DNA of 64,000 nucleotides from Apus apus (Eukaryota > Chordata > Aves > Apodiformes > Apodidae). The DNA lies in NCBI RefSeq assembly GCF_020740795.1, contig NC_067282.1:129265132-129329131 (forward strand), read 5' to 3'. The first letter of the stretch is position 1, and every line of letters starts with the position of its first letter. This document shows, one piece after another, positions 13,301-27,718 of the stretch. The translations under genes and the position numbers were made by a program. The notes beneath the pieces are model-generated. The model made no database searches, was not told the origin of the DNA, and worked only from the letters and a program-made list of their open reading frames with translations.

Positions 13301-16300
13301 GTTTAAAGGTAGCAGAAATCCAACAGATTGTTTAACAGTCTACCTAGTATATATTACCCTTTCATTGATTAATTCAATCCAGGCACAGTCCTGGTGGATA
13401 ATTTGTAAGAAATAATAGAAAAAGTCCAAAGAAGGCAAGTTCAATTCTTGCCAGGTTTTGCAAGTCAGGTATCTACCGAACACATTCTAAAAGCACAATT
13501 TTTTTATTACTAACTTGAAAACTATTAAAAATTAAGCAAAATACGTCCAAGTAGTTCAAATTAAGAAAATAAGTGAACACTCTTAAGCTTTAAAATCTGA
13601 ATATTTTAAAAATACATAAACTCATGTGTCTGACATCTATCTTCATTCATCAAAACTCGGTTGCCAAATGCATCAGTCTGGGATATCAAGGTACACTTCT
13701 TGTTTCTTATGTGTCTCTAAGTAATTAAACTGAGCTCTCCATTAGATTTAAGCAGCCTCATTAGCCAACCTGTAATTCAAAGAGATTGAACCAAGAACAC
13801 AATATGCAGACCCCTAATTAATATTGCTCCCACTGTCCAGATTCATCAAGTAACAGCATGCTATCTTACCAAGCAACTACTATCAATCCACCAACATGCT
13901 GACAATATTCTAGACAGCTTCCTATATACAGTGTATCTCATTTGAACCTGTGATAACAGAGAATGAATTCACATTTTTCCTCCTCCCTTGCTTCACTTCC
14001 TCTATTAAAAAAAAAATAAAAACAATTTCTGCCAGAAAACACCAAGCATTATAGATTCCCTTTGCAAGAAGTAGAAGTAACATTATCTGCTACAGAAATG
14101 CACTCTAGAAGACTAAAGAAAATAATCACATTTCTTTCTTCAAAATAAAGGGAATTTACTTGTTTAAATACAGATCAAATACCAACTGGCAATACTGTAC
14201 TGTGCTTTGGTAAATTTTGACATAATCCTAAAACGTCCTGAGCACCCTCAACTTTTGCAGGATTTTGCATAGTCAAGCTCATTGATGGTATTTCTATGTG
14301 AATACAAGACATCAGAGACAGTACAGTTTCAAATGCAATACTACTTTTAAGTACCAATTGGTAGGGGTTACACAGCCCAGAAGGCTACACAGTAGTATTC
14401 CACTTCTACAAGAAATCAAACAGCTTCAACTACTTTCTCCATTCCCATGTGATCAATGTATCTGTTTGCACTCCTGCTCTTTTTGTGAGCTTCTTCATTC
14501 TAACTCTGTTCTGACCATCTATCAACAGTCTGATGATTCTTTTTGCCCATCCCTTCCTCCTACAGCATGGAAACTCTGTTTCTCCCTCCTACACTCACAA
14601 AACCAAACCAAAACAGACATTCATTTACTTCTTACACACAAATCAAGTAAAGTTGCTCCTACATTTCAGTTCCTTCCTTTCTTCTTATTTCCCCATGCAT
14701 TCAAAAAAAAGGAAGCTCTTCCAAACATGGCTAAAAAAAACCAAATCCACTTGAGCCCTCTAATTTCAACAGCAACAGAATTAGTGAGCTGTGGATGCCC
14801 TGGGTTTTTATTAAAGCTGAGACTGGAAAGCATAGAAGAAAATTAGTAATGCAGAGGCTACTTTTGAAACAGTGATTAATTTTGTTCTAAGCAGGCATCC
14901 AAAGAGACAGGGGAAACAGAATTGAAATCTATGAATAATTTTCTACTAGAAATGGATCTCCATACAATGGAGCCTCATAGCACACAGTTCAATATATACC
15001 CAACAAAAGCACAAAAACCAGTCATTCTTTTTAAAAAGTTTCAAATTCCTTAACTACTTGGATGTTCTAGGTCCTAACTGTATTCAGAGAATTACACATC
15101 ACTGGCAATTAATACAGAACTATATTTGAAATTACATTTCTGATGTATATCTGCATACAATTTTTCCTTTCATATATTCACATGCTTGCTGGTTCCAAAT
15201 ATTCAGTAACAGTAATTAACATAAATTATAGTTATGCCACGTTTAGAGAGATAGTAAACGTTTTCAGGATTGAGGGCAAAATTTACATGCAGCCAGCTTT
15301 CCCCTCACTTGGCAAAAATGGAATATTGCCCTCCTCTTTTCATTGAATTCCATCACACACATGCATGAAAAAACAATGTGACACTACTCTTGCCGGGAAA
15401 GTCATAAAATCTTGCCAATAGTTCTGTGAACAGGATTGATGTTACTGTCTACATGGAAGGCTAGTCCTCAACCACCTTCCTCCAATATTTAAAGTTTGTA
15501 CAAATTAAAATAAATCATACATTGTCTGATTATGGTTTACAAAACATAACCAAACTAACTTCCAGCAAGTTATTAAAAGACATTAGCACTGATCACGGAA
15601 AAAAAAAATGACACAAAACAAAACATGTCACACAAAATAAGAAACTATGTCTCAAGAGACCATTAATTTTTCATTGAAATCAAAGACAATTACAACTGAT
15701 TGATGAGCTCATAAAGTATTAAGATGGAAGCTGAAAGGTAATAAAAGGGCAAGAAACTTGTGCATATTCAATACACACTGAACACTTACATAGTGGTATC
15801 GTGTAGCCCTGCCTTCCATCACTAAGTAATGCTAGAGCAAAGGACAGATGTGGTTTTTCTGGAATTAATAAAGTGAGCATTGTCTAGCTCTCTTGTCATT
15901 GCTTAATACTGGAAACTGATCTGTCATTAATTTAAGACTTGTAATGCAATGTAATGCTGTCAGGGATAAAAATATTCATTAATTCAAAGCATTTGGAAGT
16001 AAATGTATCTTTTAAGATGTTAGCGTAAGCTGAATTTAATTTGATACACTCTACAATTACAAAACATCCTTCAAGGCAGCTTGCAGTGAAAGTGAAATAC
16101 AGTTCATCTTCCTTATGTTTTTTATGTCCTCACTGCAATGATCAAAATCAAGAACACTGAAACTCGTAAGAATGCTAAATGTGGAGATTTAAGTACTACA
16201 GAACAACTGAAAATAGTGTGAATTTTGGTAGCTAATCCGCTACAACTTTTAAAATTTAAAAGAGTACATCTGTGGAAATATGATGATGAAGGCTTTCACT

Positions 16301-19300
16301 GTCCATCTCCAACAGTGAGACTACCAATATATTAACTCTAAAAGTTATGTTATCCAAAAACATAGCTTTGGTTTTCAACAATAATTTTATTTCAGACTGC
16401 TAACTGGTTTTCTGTACAAAACAGCTGTAAAACTGTTGAAGCAATATTTAAACCCAACATGACTAACCACAAAAATACCAGTGACAAGCCTGAAGTTTTC
16501 ACTGTAAAACAAAAGATCTCTGCTCTAAAAATACCTTGTTGCATTGCGAGGACTACTTAAGAATTGCCATAAATTATCAGTAAGCTGAAATAATATCTTT
16601 AATAATTTTACATTGGTTATACATAAGAAATATCCATTTAATAAAATCAACTACTGGGAAAAATCCAAATATGCCATATCTTCAAAGATTATAGAGAAGT
16701 TTACAGTAGACTTGCTTTGGTACAAATGTTTATATAAAGAGTTGCAATTATTTTAGGTATTTTTCAGGAGAATAACTCTGATGCAACAAAACCCTACAAC
16801 CAAAGGTGGGGAGGCTGTCCTTTTTCCAAGCAACACGGAGCTCAGAAAGGCATTGTAAGTCCTCACTCTTTCCAGCTTGAGGCAAGATTTGTGTGAGAGC
16901 ATTTAAGAACCATAATACTTCCAAATTATAGCCATGGTTTACCAAAGCACAGGAAAAGACAAGTTAAGTAACAGCTAAGTGTTTGGAATCAGGCAAAATG
17001 TACTATGCTGTATGTTTTCATAGCTCTAAAGTCAGGAATGAACCTCTTCCCTTCTTTGAAATAACTTGTTTTCATCTTTAAACATGGTTACTGTTAAAAA
17101 CATATAAAGAGTACACTATTTCTCTGGATGCACTCAGTTCATATTTGAATGATGTCCACAGGCAGCCCACTATGCTTCCAAATCCTGAGAATCAAAGTGT
17201 TTTCTGCTAGGCTCAAGGTCAGATTTAAGGTCATTGTGAAAAACAAAGTATTGGTATAGAAGCTCTTACTAAGGTAAAAAAATAGAGAACTTCTGAGAAG
17301 AGGTGAACTATGTACACAAACAACAGAAAAATGCTTACGAAATTAAAGAAATGAACACGAAGTTTACTGGGGAATTAAGCTTCAAATGTAAACAACTTAT
17401 CCTGATTGAATTTGAAGAAAAGTAAGGTGGATTAAGTAAAGAATCTAAGATCATTTACTTTAAGCTGTGGACAGTCATGGAACTTAAGTTACAAGAGAGC
17501 TCATTAGCACAAGTTATTCACAATTGCTTACCCAAGATTCATGGTACAAAACTGTGAGGAGGTGTATGCCATAATCATAGTTCTGTCTTCTTAATGGACA
17601 CCTGAAAATTCATAACAAAGTTAGTCTTTTTGAAATCAAGGCACTTTAATATCCTTTTGAACAATATGTTAAACTTATCATCAAAATTTCTGATGTGTAA
17701 TGCAGGGAATCTTAGGGCAATGTGTGTTTGATTCACAGACATTTCTGAATTAGACATAATGAAGAATATAATAAAAACACAAGTATTAAGAAGAATGGGC
17801 ATCTATAAGTCAGTAGGAATACATACAAAATGGAAGAACTTGCAGATCTTCAGGAAACATTAAAAACTTCTTTGCCCTTTGTGCCAAAGTGAAAGCCAAC
17901 ATCCATTAATCTCAACTCCCTTAAATCCCAATTTATGGGTTTTTTCCCCAGGCCCAAAGGGAGGAGGATAAGCGGTGAGAACAGCCATGAAATACAGTTC
18001 AAAACAGACAATTTTCTACAAACTAGTCACTGAAATCTTCTGCTTGGAATGTGATGACATTAATTGCTTCCTCATGCTAGTTACCCATAAACTCCCGTCT
18101 CTTTTTCACACTGACCTCTTCCTGCAGGCTCCTTCATCCCCGTTTTTGATGCAGAACAAATTAAAACACGAGCGACTGCATCTGAGACACTCTAAAAACA
18201 TTAATCTGAATGACTGAACTACAACTATTCTAGCAAATAAAACTTTAAAAAGGAACTTTGACTTGTATTTCTTTCACAGGAAGAACCTCAGTCTGGAAAA
18301 TCTGGTATTAAAGAAATGGATACCATTTAGAGGTTTAGAATTTACTAAAACTGATGCAATTTCAACAAAGACATGGAATGTTCCTTTTGGAACACAGTAT
18401 GAAACCATTCACAGATGCTCTAGAGGGTAAACTCCTTTCAGCTAAGTTTTGCTAGGGAAATGAAAACTATTGGTAGCACAAGTGGTCCCAGAAAACTACC
18501 CAGGTTTCCAAGTCCACTCAAAAAAGACAAGAACAGTTTTATCCATTTTGTATTTATGTAGAAATAAAAAGATATTTACTACTGTAGGACAGGAAATTTA
18601 AAAAGGGAAAATGAATTCTAATAAAAATATGCACACAGAAAAGACTACCAATAATGTTTGTCCTACCACTGAAAGCAGCTGTGAATTGAAGTGTATTGTG
18701 AATTTTGGAATACATTTGTATTCTCTTAAACACTTTAGAATTCAACAGAGAAAATATGTTTCTCCCATGCAGAACTCTGAACACAACTGTAAATAACTAG
18801 CATGATTTGTTTGTATCTAGAACATCAAAACATTGAGAAATGTGTGATCATTCATGTCCCCATTTTTCTCACCTAAAACTCTTCAGATCAGCATCAAAAC
18901 TATCAGAACCCATTTGGGAAACATGACAACTACTTCACATTAAAAAATGAGACTTCTAAATACAGAGCTTCAATAACTAGCAATATTAAACACATACTAG
19001 GTTTCACCTTGTGTGACAATTTTAACAGTTAATAACTACTAGTAGTGTATTTTTCTTAAATTACATATTATCCTTCAAAATATAATCATTTACTAAGACA
19101 ATAATTGTTATTAATGGAAGACACACAGCCCTTTCTATACTGCAACAACTGCTAAAGGCTTTTTTTTTTTTTCTTCCTTCTTGTAACCATACCTGTCTGT
19201 TATAATTGTGAGTACATCTGTATCCTTACAGTACCGCTCTCCTACAAGTTTAATGAGCTTCTTCTTTGCATGGTCGTCCAAGTTCAGGTTGGAAAGCTTA

Positions 19301-22300
19301 ACCTTCAAGTACAAGAGAAAACACCTTTAATTACTTGAATAAAGGCAATCTCTGCACCCTGGAAATATTCTGAGATAGGGTTGTTTTGTTTTTTTATCAA
19401 GAATTAAAAGGACCTCTATTAAGAATGAATTTACAGAATTTCTTATGCTTGTATCACATCAGAAGACTTAAGGCAAGTAATCTGAATATTTAAAGAGTAA
19501 ATTTATTTTCATGCAAATAGCAGAGGAGCTGGGGGATAGTGTTTCTGCTTGAACTTTTTTTCAGAGGAAAAAAAGAGCTGTCAGTGTAGTTTGTAAGTGT
19601 AATTCGTATTCATGTGCATTTCATATGGGAAAATAAATCTTTTTTTAGACTTCTTTTTAAATGCAGATCAGTAAGGTTAATACGAAGATATAACAAATGT
19701 ATTTATGACAAGCATCACAAGATGAGGAAGAACATCACTTCAAGAGACATCAAATCAGAAACCTCAAATTCATTACTGGGAGATCAATGAAGTATCCAAA
19801 GATGCACACAGAAGATAATATAACGGACATAACTGATCAAACAATAACATGAATGGCTTGTCTTCTGTTTCAATACCAGAAAACCCCCAAACATAAGATA
19901 CACAACAAATAAATAGTCTGGGTTTTTTTAAATGCTGAGAAGTTAGTCTGAAGCTAGTTTATATACACACTAACAAGTATGAAAAGTAAAGCAAGATGGT
20001 TTTAGCTGTCTGTTTACACAATAGCAAATAAGAAGGCTATGAACTTAACATTCTAAAGATATATGGAGTTGGAAACACAAGTTTCTATTACTTGAGAGTT
20101 GTTAGGCAATATTAAAAATATGAAGACATATTAGTAGTCTCTTATTAATTAGTCCACTGTTTAGTTTTTTATCTATATCCTTTCTACTGTGTCATTGCTA
20201 TATTGAAGAGCTGTTAAAAAAATCAGGAAACTTCCATCAGAAAAACTAAAAAAAGTTGAAGGACTAAAATAAATTAGAAGCTCAAATAAATACCAGGAAA
20301 AATAAGTACTACCTGGAGATAAAGAACCCTACTACTACAAACAGAGAACTGAAGTACTAAACCTAAATATGACCAGGGAGGATACTACAGGGTTTCAATA
20401 TTGAAACTTAAAATCTTGGAAAAAAATACCTAACATTCACTACTCCACAGACTATATGAAAAAATGTCTCCTTTTTAAGGAATTACATCCTCCTTTGCAT
20501 GCATGCCTGTAGTACTGGTGAGCAGGACCCGACCCTAGCTTTGTTCCCTAGCTCACGTATTACCAAGTCTCATATACCCTATTAAATGCTCCCAGTCTTC
20601 AAGGAACTCCAATCTTTGTGTAGCCTAAGATGTCTATGAATGATCGCTTCTCATCATGATACTTCAAGATCCCTACACGCACACAACAACCCCTTCTAAA
20701 GGTCAAGGTTACCTTACACTCAGTGCTGCCAGGCAGCCTTTGAACAGTGGTGAAAAAAAAAAACAACAAAACCAAACCAGGAGCTATAAGAAGGTGGGCC
20801 TGCCCCAGCTTTACTGAGAAGCTGCATCTAATCTGAGGCACTCAGCCTTGGTCTCTGCCCAAGCCACGACACCTCCACAGCTGGCCCTACCCATGGCCCA
20901 CACTGACTAAACCCTGATGTACATCCTTGACTTCCTGGCTTGACATCACCTGCTGCATCACTAGGGATTGTCCATAACACAGTCAATGCTCTCTCATTCA
21001 CATAAACTTAACCACTATCTGACCCAGTGCTATCTGCTTTCACCTTTAAATCCTTTTCTCCCTCCCTAGGCAGCTTCTGTTGTCAGAGGATTAATCAGAG
21101 GATGAGAGAAAGAATGTATTAATTAAGTATTGGATCAGAACACCAGTAACTGGAAAAGCATATGGATAGTTGTTCCACTTCTGTTTCTCACTCCAGCTTC
21201 CCCTTTTTTTAATATACATTTAATACACATCCACATAATGCTTTACAAGTACCAAGAGCAGTTAACATTAAAGGACAGATTTAGACAGGGTAATACAGAC
21301 ATGATTATTTGAGTATAATTTTGAATTATCCTCTCCACAGAAACACAGCCAAGCCCTAGATCCAATATCTTGTTTCTCAACAGCCACATTTAACAAAGAC
21401 ATTTATACCTAGCCATGTTTTACACAACGTAGAAAGGAATAAATTCACATACACTCACCACCTGCTGGTTTTAATGGAAGGCAATTCAAATCTGTTTGAG
21501 CAGCTTTCTTCCCCCTGCCTGTGACACCATACACAGCACTGCCCTGCAAATGTCAGTATGACTCCCTTGGAGACAACTGAATATGGGAGCAAGTCCTATG
21601 TGTGCACCCTCCTGCACACATTCACAGCCCAGCATGAAGAGAGGGGTTTCTATTCTCCCAGACACACTGCATTGTTTGTTTTTTTCTCATGCACACAAAT
21701 CTGTGAAAACTTGCTCTTGGCGATGGATCTTAATTAGGAGACAAAAGGTTAAACTCTAGTATGTAATGACTACAAGGAGGTGGTGTAGTTATTCCTTCCT
21801 TAGCCATTTAAGTAAATGACAGACCAAATTAAATTTCAGCCCAAAAGGTTTGACAGCAAAAGGGGAAAGTGGAGACTCCTACAGCCAAAGTGAATTACTA
21901 CCATTCAAAGCTGCCATGATTAAATGTTGTAAAGGTGTTATGAGCATGTGGTATTGTGCAGTAGTTTAAATTCTATGCTGAAAAAACTAAGAACACAACT
22001 ATTAATGACCCCACTGCTGCTGCTCTTGAGAGGCTCACATGTCGTCTCAAAAGGCATGTTCCAAAGCCACAGCACAGTTCTAATTTACTACCATGAAGGT
22101 AGCACCAGTACCAGTACCAGTCTCCAGCCCTGAAGGTTTTCAAGGTCCAGCTGGATGAATCCCCAAGTAGCCTGGTCTGATCTCATACCCTGCTTACTTT
22201 GACCAGAAGGCTCAGCTGGAAAACTCCTGAACTCCCTTCCAACCTCAAGTATCGCATGACCCTCAGATCAGAAGGCTGCTGCTCCTACTGCACATGCACT

Positions 22301-25300
22301 GAATCCTGGAGGCCTGCCAACTCAATACTTATTAACAGTGCTGCATTCCTATGACCTAGCTTCAATACTTGTAAACTTCTAGGAGCTATAAAATAACAAT
22401 GAGTCTAAGCAAGACACTGAGTGCAAAGGCACTTACAACCTTCTCTGTAAGTAGATTCTTCAGAAGGTGCACTATTTTGTTTATATCAGAGCTTAATCTT
22501 CATTTATAAATACATATCCATAACCTTACCATGCTGCAATATACTTAAGGAAATCCACTGCTTTTTAGCCAGATATTCAGTAAACCATTTCCCTCATTTC
22601 CTTAGAACATATCATACTTGCATGTGTTTTTAAAAGAAGGCCAACCACTTGGGTTTTTGAAACAAAGGCTGCTTACCGTGAACACTACTTACTCTTAAAG
22701 TCACCACTCTTGCTTGGGGATTGCGAATAGATGTCCCTGAAGAAACATAATCTACTGTTTCAATTTCGATAGGAAAATGTCGCTCACATTTCTCATCGCT
22801 GTCCAAAGCACTTGGCCATTCTGTGCAAAAATCTGTGCCATGAAGGGAAAACACTGCAGTAGTATCTGTTAGTTTGGGATGGGTTGTTGTTCTGTTCTTT
22901 TTTTAATTTATTGCAATATCTTTTTAAGAGTACTATGTACAGAAACCATACTCCTTTAGATAACAGCAGTGTCTCTGCCAGAGCTGCTCCAGTATTTAAA
23001 TGTCTTTCTTTGTACTGGATTCTCCAAAACAGGATACACTACTCCAGAGGCAGTCTCACCACCATTCTCTTAGAATGGTTTGGGTAGGAAAGAACCTTCA
23101 AAGATAACCTAGTCCGCTCCCCTGCAGTGGGCAGAGACATCTTTCAGGCTGCTTAAACCCCCATCTGATATGACCTTGAATACTCCCATTGATGGGTCAT
23201 CCACAACTTCTCTGGGCAACCTGTTCCACTGTCTCACCCCTCTCATAATAAAAAATGTCTTCTTTATGTTCCATCTAAATATCTACCCTCTTCCCTGTTA
23301 AAACCATTGCCCCTTGTCCTGTCAATAAAGGCTTTGGGAAAAAGTCTATCCCTGTGTTTCTTACAAGCCCCCTTTATGTATTAGAAGATGAAAATAAGGT
23401 CCTCCTAGAGCCTTCTCTTCTCCAGGGTGAACAACCCTGATTGTCTCAGTCCTTACTCATAGAAGAAGTGTTCAAGCACTCTGGTGATTTGTGTGGCCCT
23501 CCCCGAAATAGATGCACATCCCCAGAACTGGATGCAATACTCAGTAGATGTGAAAGAATAAGTTTCCTGAATGTGCTGGCTACATTCTTGTTAATACAAC
23601 CCAGTATGCAGTTAACTTTCCCTGCCACAAGGGCACACTGCTGACTCACATTAAACCTTCAAATGCCCACCAGGTCACACTTGGCCCTTTCTGCAAAGCT
23701 TTTCTTCAAGCTGTTTGTCCACCCCACACCACCACCTGCCCGTACTGCTACACACATTATTCCACCCCAGATTCAAGACTTTTTAGTTTCCTTTGTTTAA
23801 CTTCACAAGGGTCCTTGTAACCAATATTTTCCTGCTTGTTGACATCCCTCTGAATGACAGCCCTACTCTCCAGTATATCACTTGTTCCACCCAATTTGTA
23901 ACTATGTGAAGATCTGCTAACGCTGTGCTCTCTACCACTATCCAGGTTGTTATAAAGCACATTTTAATGTGCTTGAAAAAGGTTCCAGGAAAAACTGTGG
24001 TGAGGGAATGTGGTGAGGCTGACTGAACTACAGTTCCCTGCATCATCTTTCTTGCCTTTGTGAAGATGGTCAGGCAAAAATCTCCTGTTCCTCCTGGGTA
24101 GTCTCTTAACTGCTTCTACTTTCTGTGTACTTCCTTTTTGCATATCAGGTTACTCAAGAGTTCCCTGTACACCCGTGCTGTCCTTCTACCATATTTGCTC
24201 TTTCTGCACACTGGAATGGATCATTCTTGCCCTTTTAAGGAGGCTGAATTTAAACATCCACCGGCTCTAGGGGGCCACTTTGTTCCCAAGGAAAGTCCCC
24301 CATGAGATCTGCCAAGTAGATTCCTGAATAAACCAAAAGCACTGTCCTGAAGCCCAGAATGTAGTTCCACTGTCTGTTTTGCTCACTTCTCAGGATTTTA
24401 AACACCAGTTTCATGACCACTGTGACCACATATGCCCCTAACCTCCACATACCTCACCAGTTCTTCCTTGTTCCTGAACAAATCCAACAGAGCATGTCTC
24501 CTAATTAATTCAGCTCTCAAATTATAATCAACCTGTTACTCATCTCATTGCAAAGCTCTGTATCTGAGCTGTTCCTTTTCCCTACAGGTCAGCTCCTCCT
24601 CCACATCATCCCTACCTGAACCTCCATCATATAAGCTTTTGCTCTGCATTTATGTGACTCCTCAGACTTTTAATTTGTCCCATTTCCTATGCTGCATACA
24701 TAGCATACAGGCAACTCAAGACAGGCCTCTTACGTCTGATCACACAGGCTGAGGGGAGACCTTACCACTCTCTCCAAGTACCTGAAAGGTCACTGTAACA
24801 AAGTAGGTGTCTCTGTTCCCAGATAGAAGATGAGGAAATGGCCTCAAGTTGCATCAGTGGAGGTTTAGATCAGATACTAGGAAAAATATCTTCACCAAAA
24901 GGGTTGTCAAGCATTGGAATGGGCTGCCCAGGGAAGTGGCTCAGTCACCATCCCTGTAGACATGGTGCTTAAGAATGTGCTTTAGTGGTGGACCTGGTAG
25001 TGGTTAGGTTAACGGTTGGACTCAATTTTCTTAAGGGTCTTTTCCAACCTAAATGATTCAATGGTTTTGTCTCCTCATGCCTCCTTTTCTTTGGGCTAAT
25101 CTCATTAGGTTCCCTTTATTGGCTTGCTGGCTTGAAAAGATGCTCTTGGTCTTCAGTAGATGCTGTATGTCTCCAGCAGACCTTGCTCTCACAGAGGGTT
25201 TAATTTACTAATAGCTTTTTTATTTAATTGCATGCTGGAATGGCTACTGATCTTACCCTGGTTTAATCAAGAGATAATCTGAGAACTGAGTCACATTCAT

Positions 25301-27678
25301 TACTCATCTTCCTTAAGACTCTAAATTCTCCAGTACAAGCAGGACCTAATGAAAAGGTAGAATTAAAGTCCTACTAGTGTGCTGAAAACCACCTAAGATG
25401 TATCTACCAACCCCTTGCATGACTCAACACAGCAACAAGAAAGCCTACAACACCAGCCAGTCTGACAAATAAGCAGCTTCAGAGGTGGGCCATGTCTCAA
25501 TTTCTGCTTCATCACACACAGTTGCTTTCTATATTGCCTTAAAACTTTGACATATATGTTTTTAAAAAACAGGGAAAAAACCCCAAGAAACTAAAACAAA
25601 AGACCTCACCTTTAAGAGCTGCACAGTGTTTCTTAATTGCAGGAGGAGTAAGATGCAAAAAATTGGGAATCTGAAACAGAGGTAGTAAGAGTTACCAAAA
25701 TAATAGCTTTTTGTCTGTTAAAAAAAAAAATGGGCATCACTAAAATCTGATTAGACTTTTAACATTTATTAAGGTAGTACAACATGCTTCATAAACTACT
25801 CAGATAGGATCCTTCTCAAGTCTGACTCAGCAAGACTTAAGTCCCATTACAAAAGTCACAAGCATGATAAAACTAAAAAAGCCTCCTGGTTTGGTTCATT
25901 TGTTACTTACACTTGCATTTGTTACCATTTAATTTAGAAATTAAATAGAATATTATCCTATTCAATAACAGAAAATAGTCTCCAATACAAATATTCCAAC
26001 CAAAGCAGTGCAGTCTTAGTGAATAACAATTTTCAAAGTTACCACATACCAACGGAAATGTGTCTTACCTTTATAAGTTCTAAGTTGCCTTCTTTTGGTG
26101 GAGGTACTCCTCTCTTCACTGGGTAACCCATTCGGACTGGGAGAGGCACTGAGGCAGGTTTAAAGGCAGCTGCTGTTGGATAAACACTGCTCCAGTCCTG
26201 ATCAACAGCCATCCTCTCAGTTCTGGGAGGTACATGCTAAAAAATTGAAAATCATCGTTTTGTGAGACAAAGCAGGAGTAACACAGACAACAAGGAAATT
26301 CAGGAATAAATTCCCACGTCTAGAAATTTAAAGCACACTTTACATCAAAAGTTAGTGCTCATTTGTAAAGGAATTTTTAAAAGATAGGCTCTCAAAGCTT
26401 GGGAAGCAGGCCTTTCCCAATCTGGATCTGCATTTTATTTCAGAAATGCTTAGAAATTAGAACTTAACATCTTCTTGTGTTGTGATAGCAAGGGAAGGAA
26501 GGGGAAACCAAGCAAGTATTTAATTACAAACTCTACTTCTTAAAGTACCTAAGCATTTCTGGGGGGCAAGAAAAAGAGCTTTAAAATTCTGGAATTCTGA
26601 AAGGCTGAACAAGTTCATATTAAAAGAAATAGATATTAATAACTCTGTAATTACTTGCCATATAAATTCCAGGAATTATGTATTACTATATTGCAGAAAT
26701 AGCTTATATAGTCCAACAAGTGACCAAGGTTTCAGTCAAACGCTCTTAAACAAAAAAAAAAACAAAAAAAACCTTAAAAAAATAAATAAAGTAACTGTTT
26801 CTTTCCCCAATACCTTAATTTTTAATTTGGAGGGTTAAGAGACAAATAAATACGTGCATTCAGCTGGTCTGAGTGCTTTGATGTATCACTAAATCTGCTC
26901 TTAGAAGTTAAACCAAAAATGTAATATATGCCAGGTCCACTTCTATTATTTGCCTTTTAAAATTGCAACACGCAGCTTATTAGTGTTGAAATTTATCTGT
27001 GGAATAAGTAAGAAAATTCTCAGTGGTTAAACACTCAGATATCACTTTTCATTCTACTGCACAAGAACACTTTCACTCATGCACAATACTGGATTTTTAA
27101 AGTACATCAGAAAACAACCACTACAAACTGAAAACATTAAAGGTCAGGTTTTATTTTAAATGCAACTTTAATTTGCTTTTAAGGCCTGCAGTACATGGTG
27201 GCAATCCAAGCTCATTTTTAGCTTGTTACTGTTCATGTTTTTGCCTTTATGAGAATACAGATGTAAAACAGCTGGGAGATGAAAGAATGATGCTGATTCT
27301 GGAATTTAGTCACAGTGGACTGTTTCATCAGGTTTTGACTGCAGAAGGGGCTCCTGTACAAAAGGCTAAGACATACAGTTTAGAAAACTTTTTCAAACAC
27401 CTCTGATTTACCTGCAAATAGTTTCAATACTTACTGGTCTTACAAACTGTGGTGTCTTGCCTCTTCTCCTTGTTGAAGCTGAAAGGAAAAGAAACATTTT
27501 TCAGTATGAACTATTTCTCTGGAGAAAAAAAACTGCAGCATAATCCTCTATGCTTTTTTTTTTTTCTTTTACAGAGATGATATATATACTAATATTTCCC
27601 AGTCTTTATGTGCAAGAACAGGAAGACCAAATACTTCTACTGCAGTTGCTCATTTTTGTTTTTTGAAACTTCAGATTA

Positions 27679-27718
<40 letters not shown>

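Larger units (their letters stand above)
7359..17531 (-). other. MRPS35: MRPS35 intron 7 (10.2 kb)
   Basis: Long AT-rich intron with one 60-bp CR1 scrap (10818-10877) and one hairpin (12085-12130). A G/T-rich low-complexity stretch is at about 7975-8035. Frames such as 14298-14846 (182 codons, plus strand) look like chance. No snoRNA or other RNA gene was identified by eye. Confidence 0.8.
22833..25609 (-). other. MRPS35: MRPS35 intron 4, CR1 cluster
   Basis: 2777 bp, about half of it CR1: two minus-strand pieces (22973-23070, 23071-24075) and one plus-strand piece (24748-25064), with an unclassified repeat between. Confidence 0.85.

Noticed and set aside
14298-14846. 182-codon plus-strand frame in MRPS35 intron 7
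   Set aside because: No recognisable domain, antisense to the gene, no promoter or splice signals that would make it an exon.
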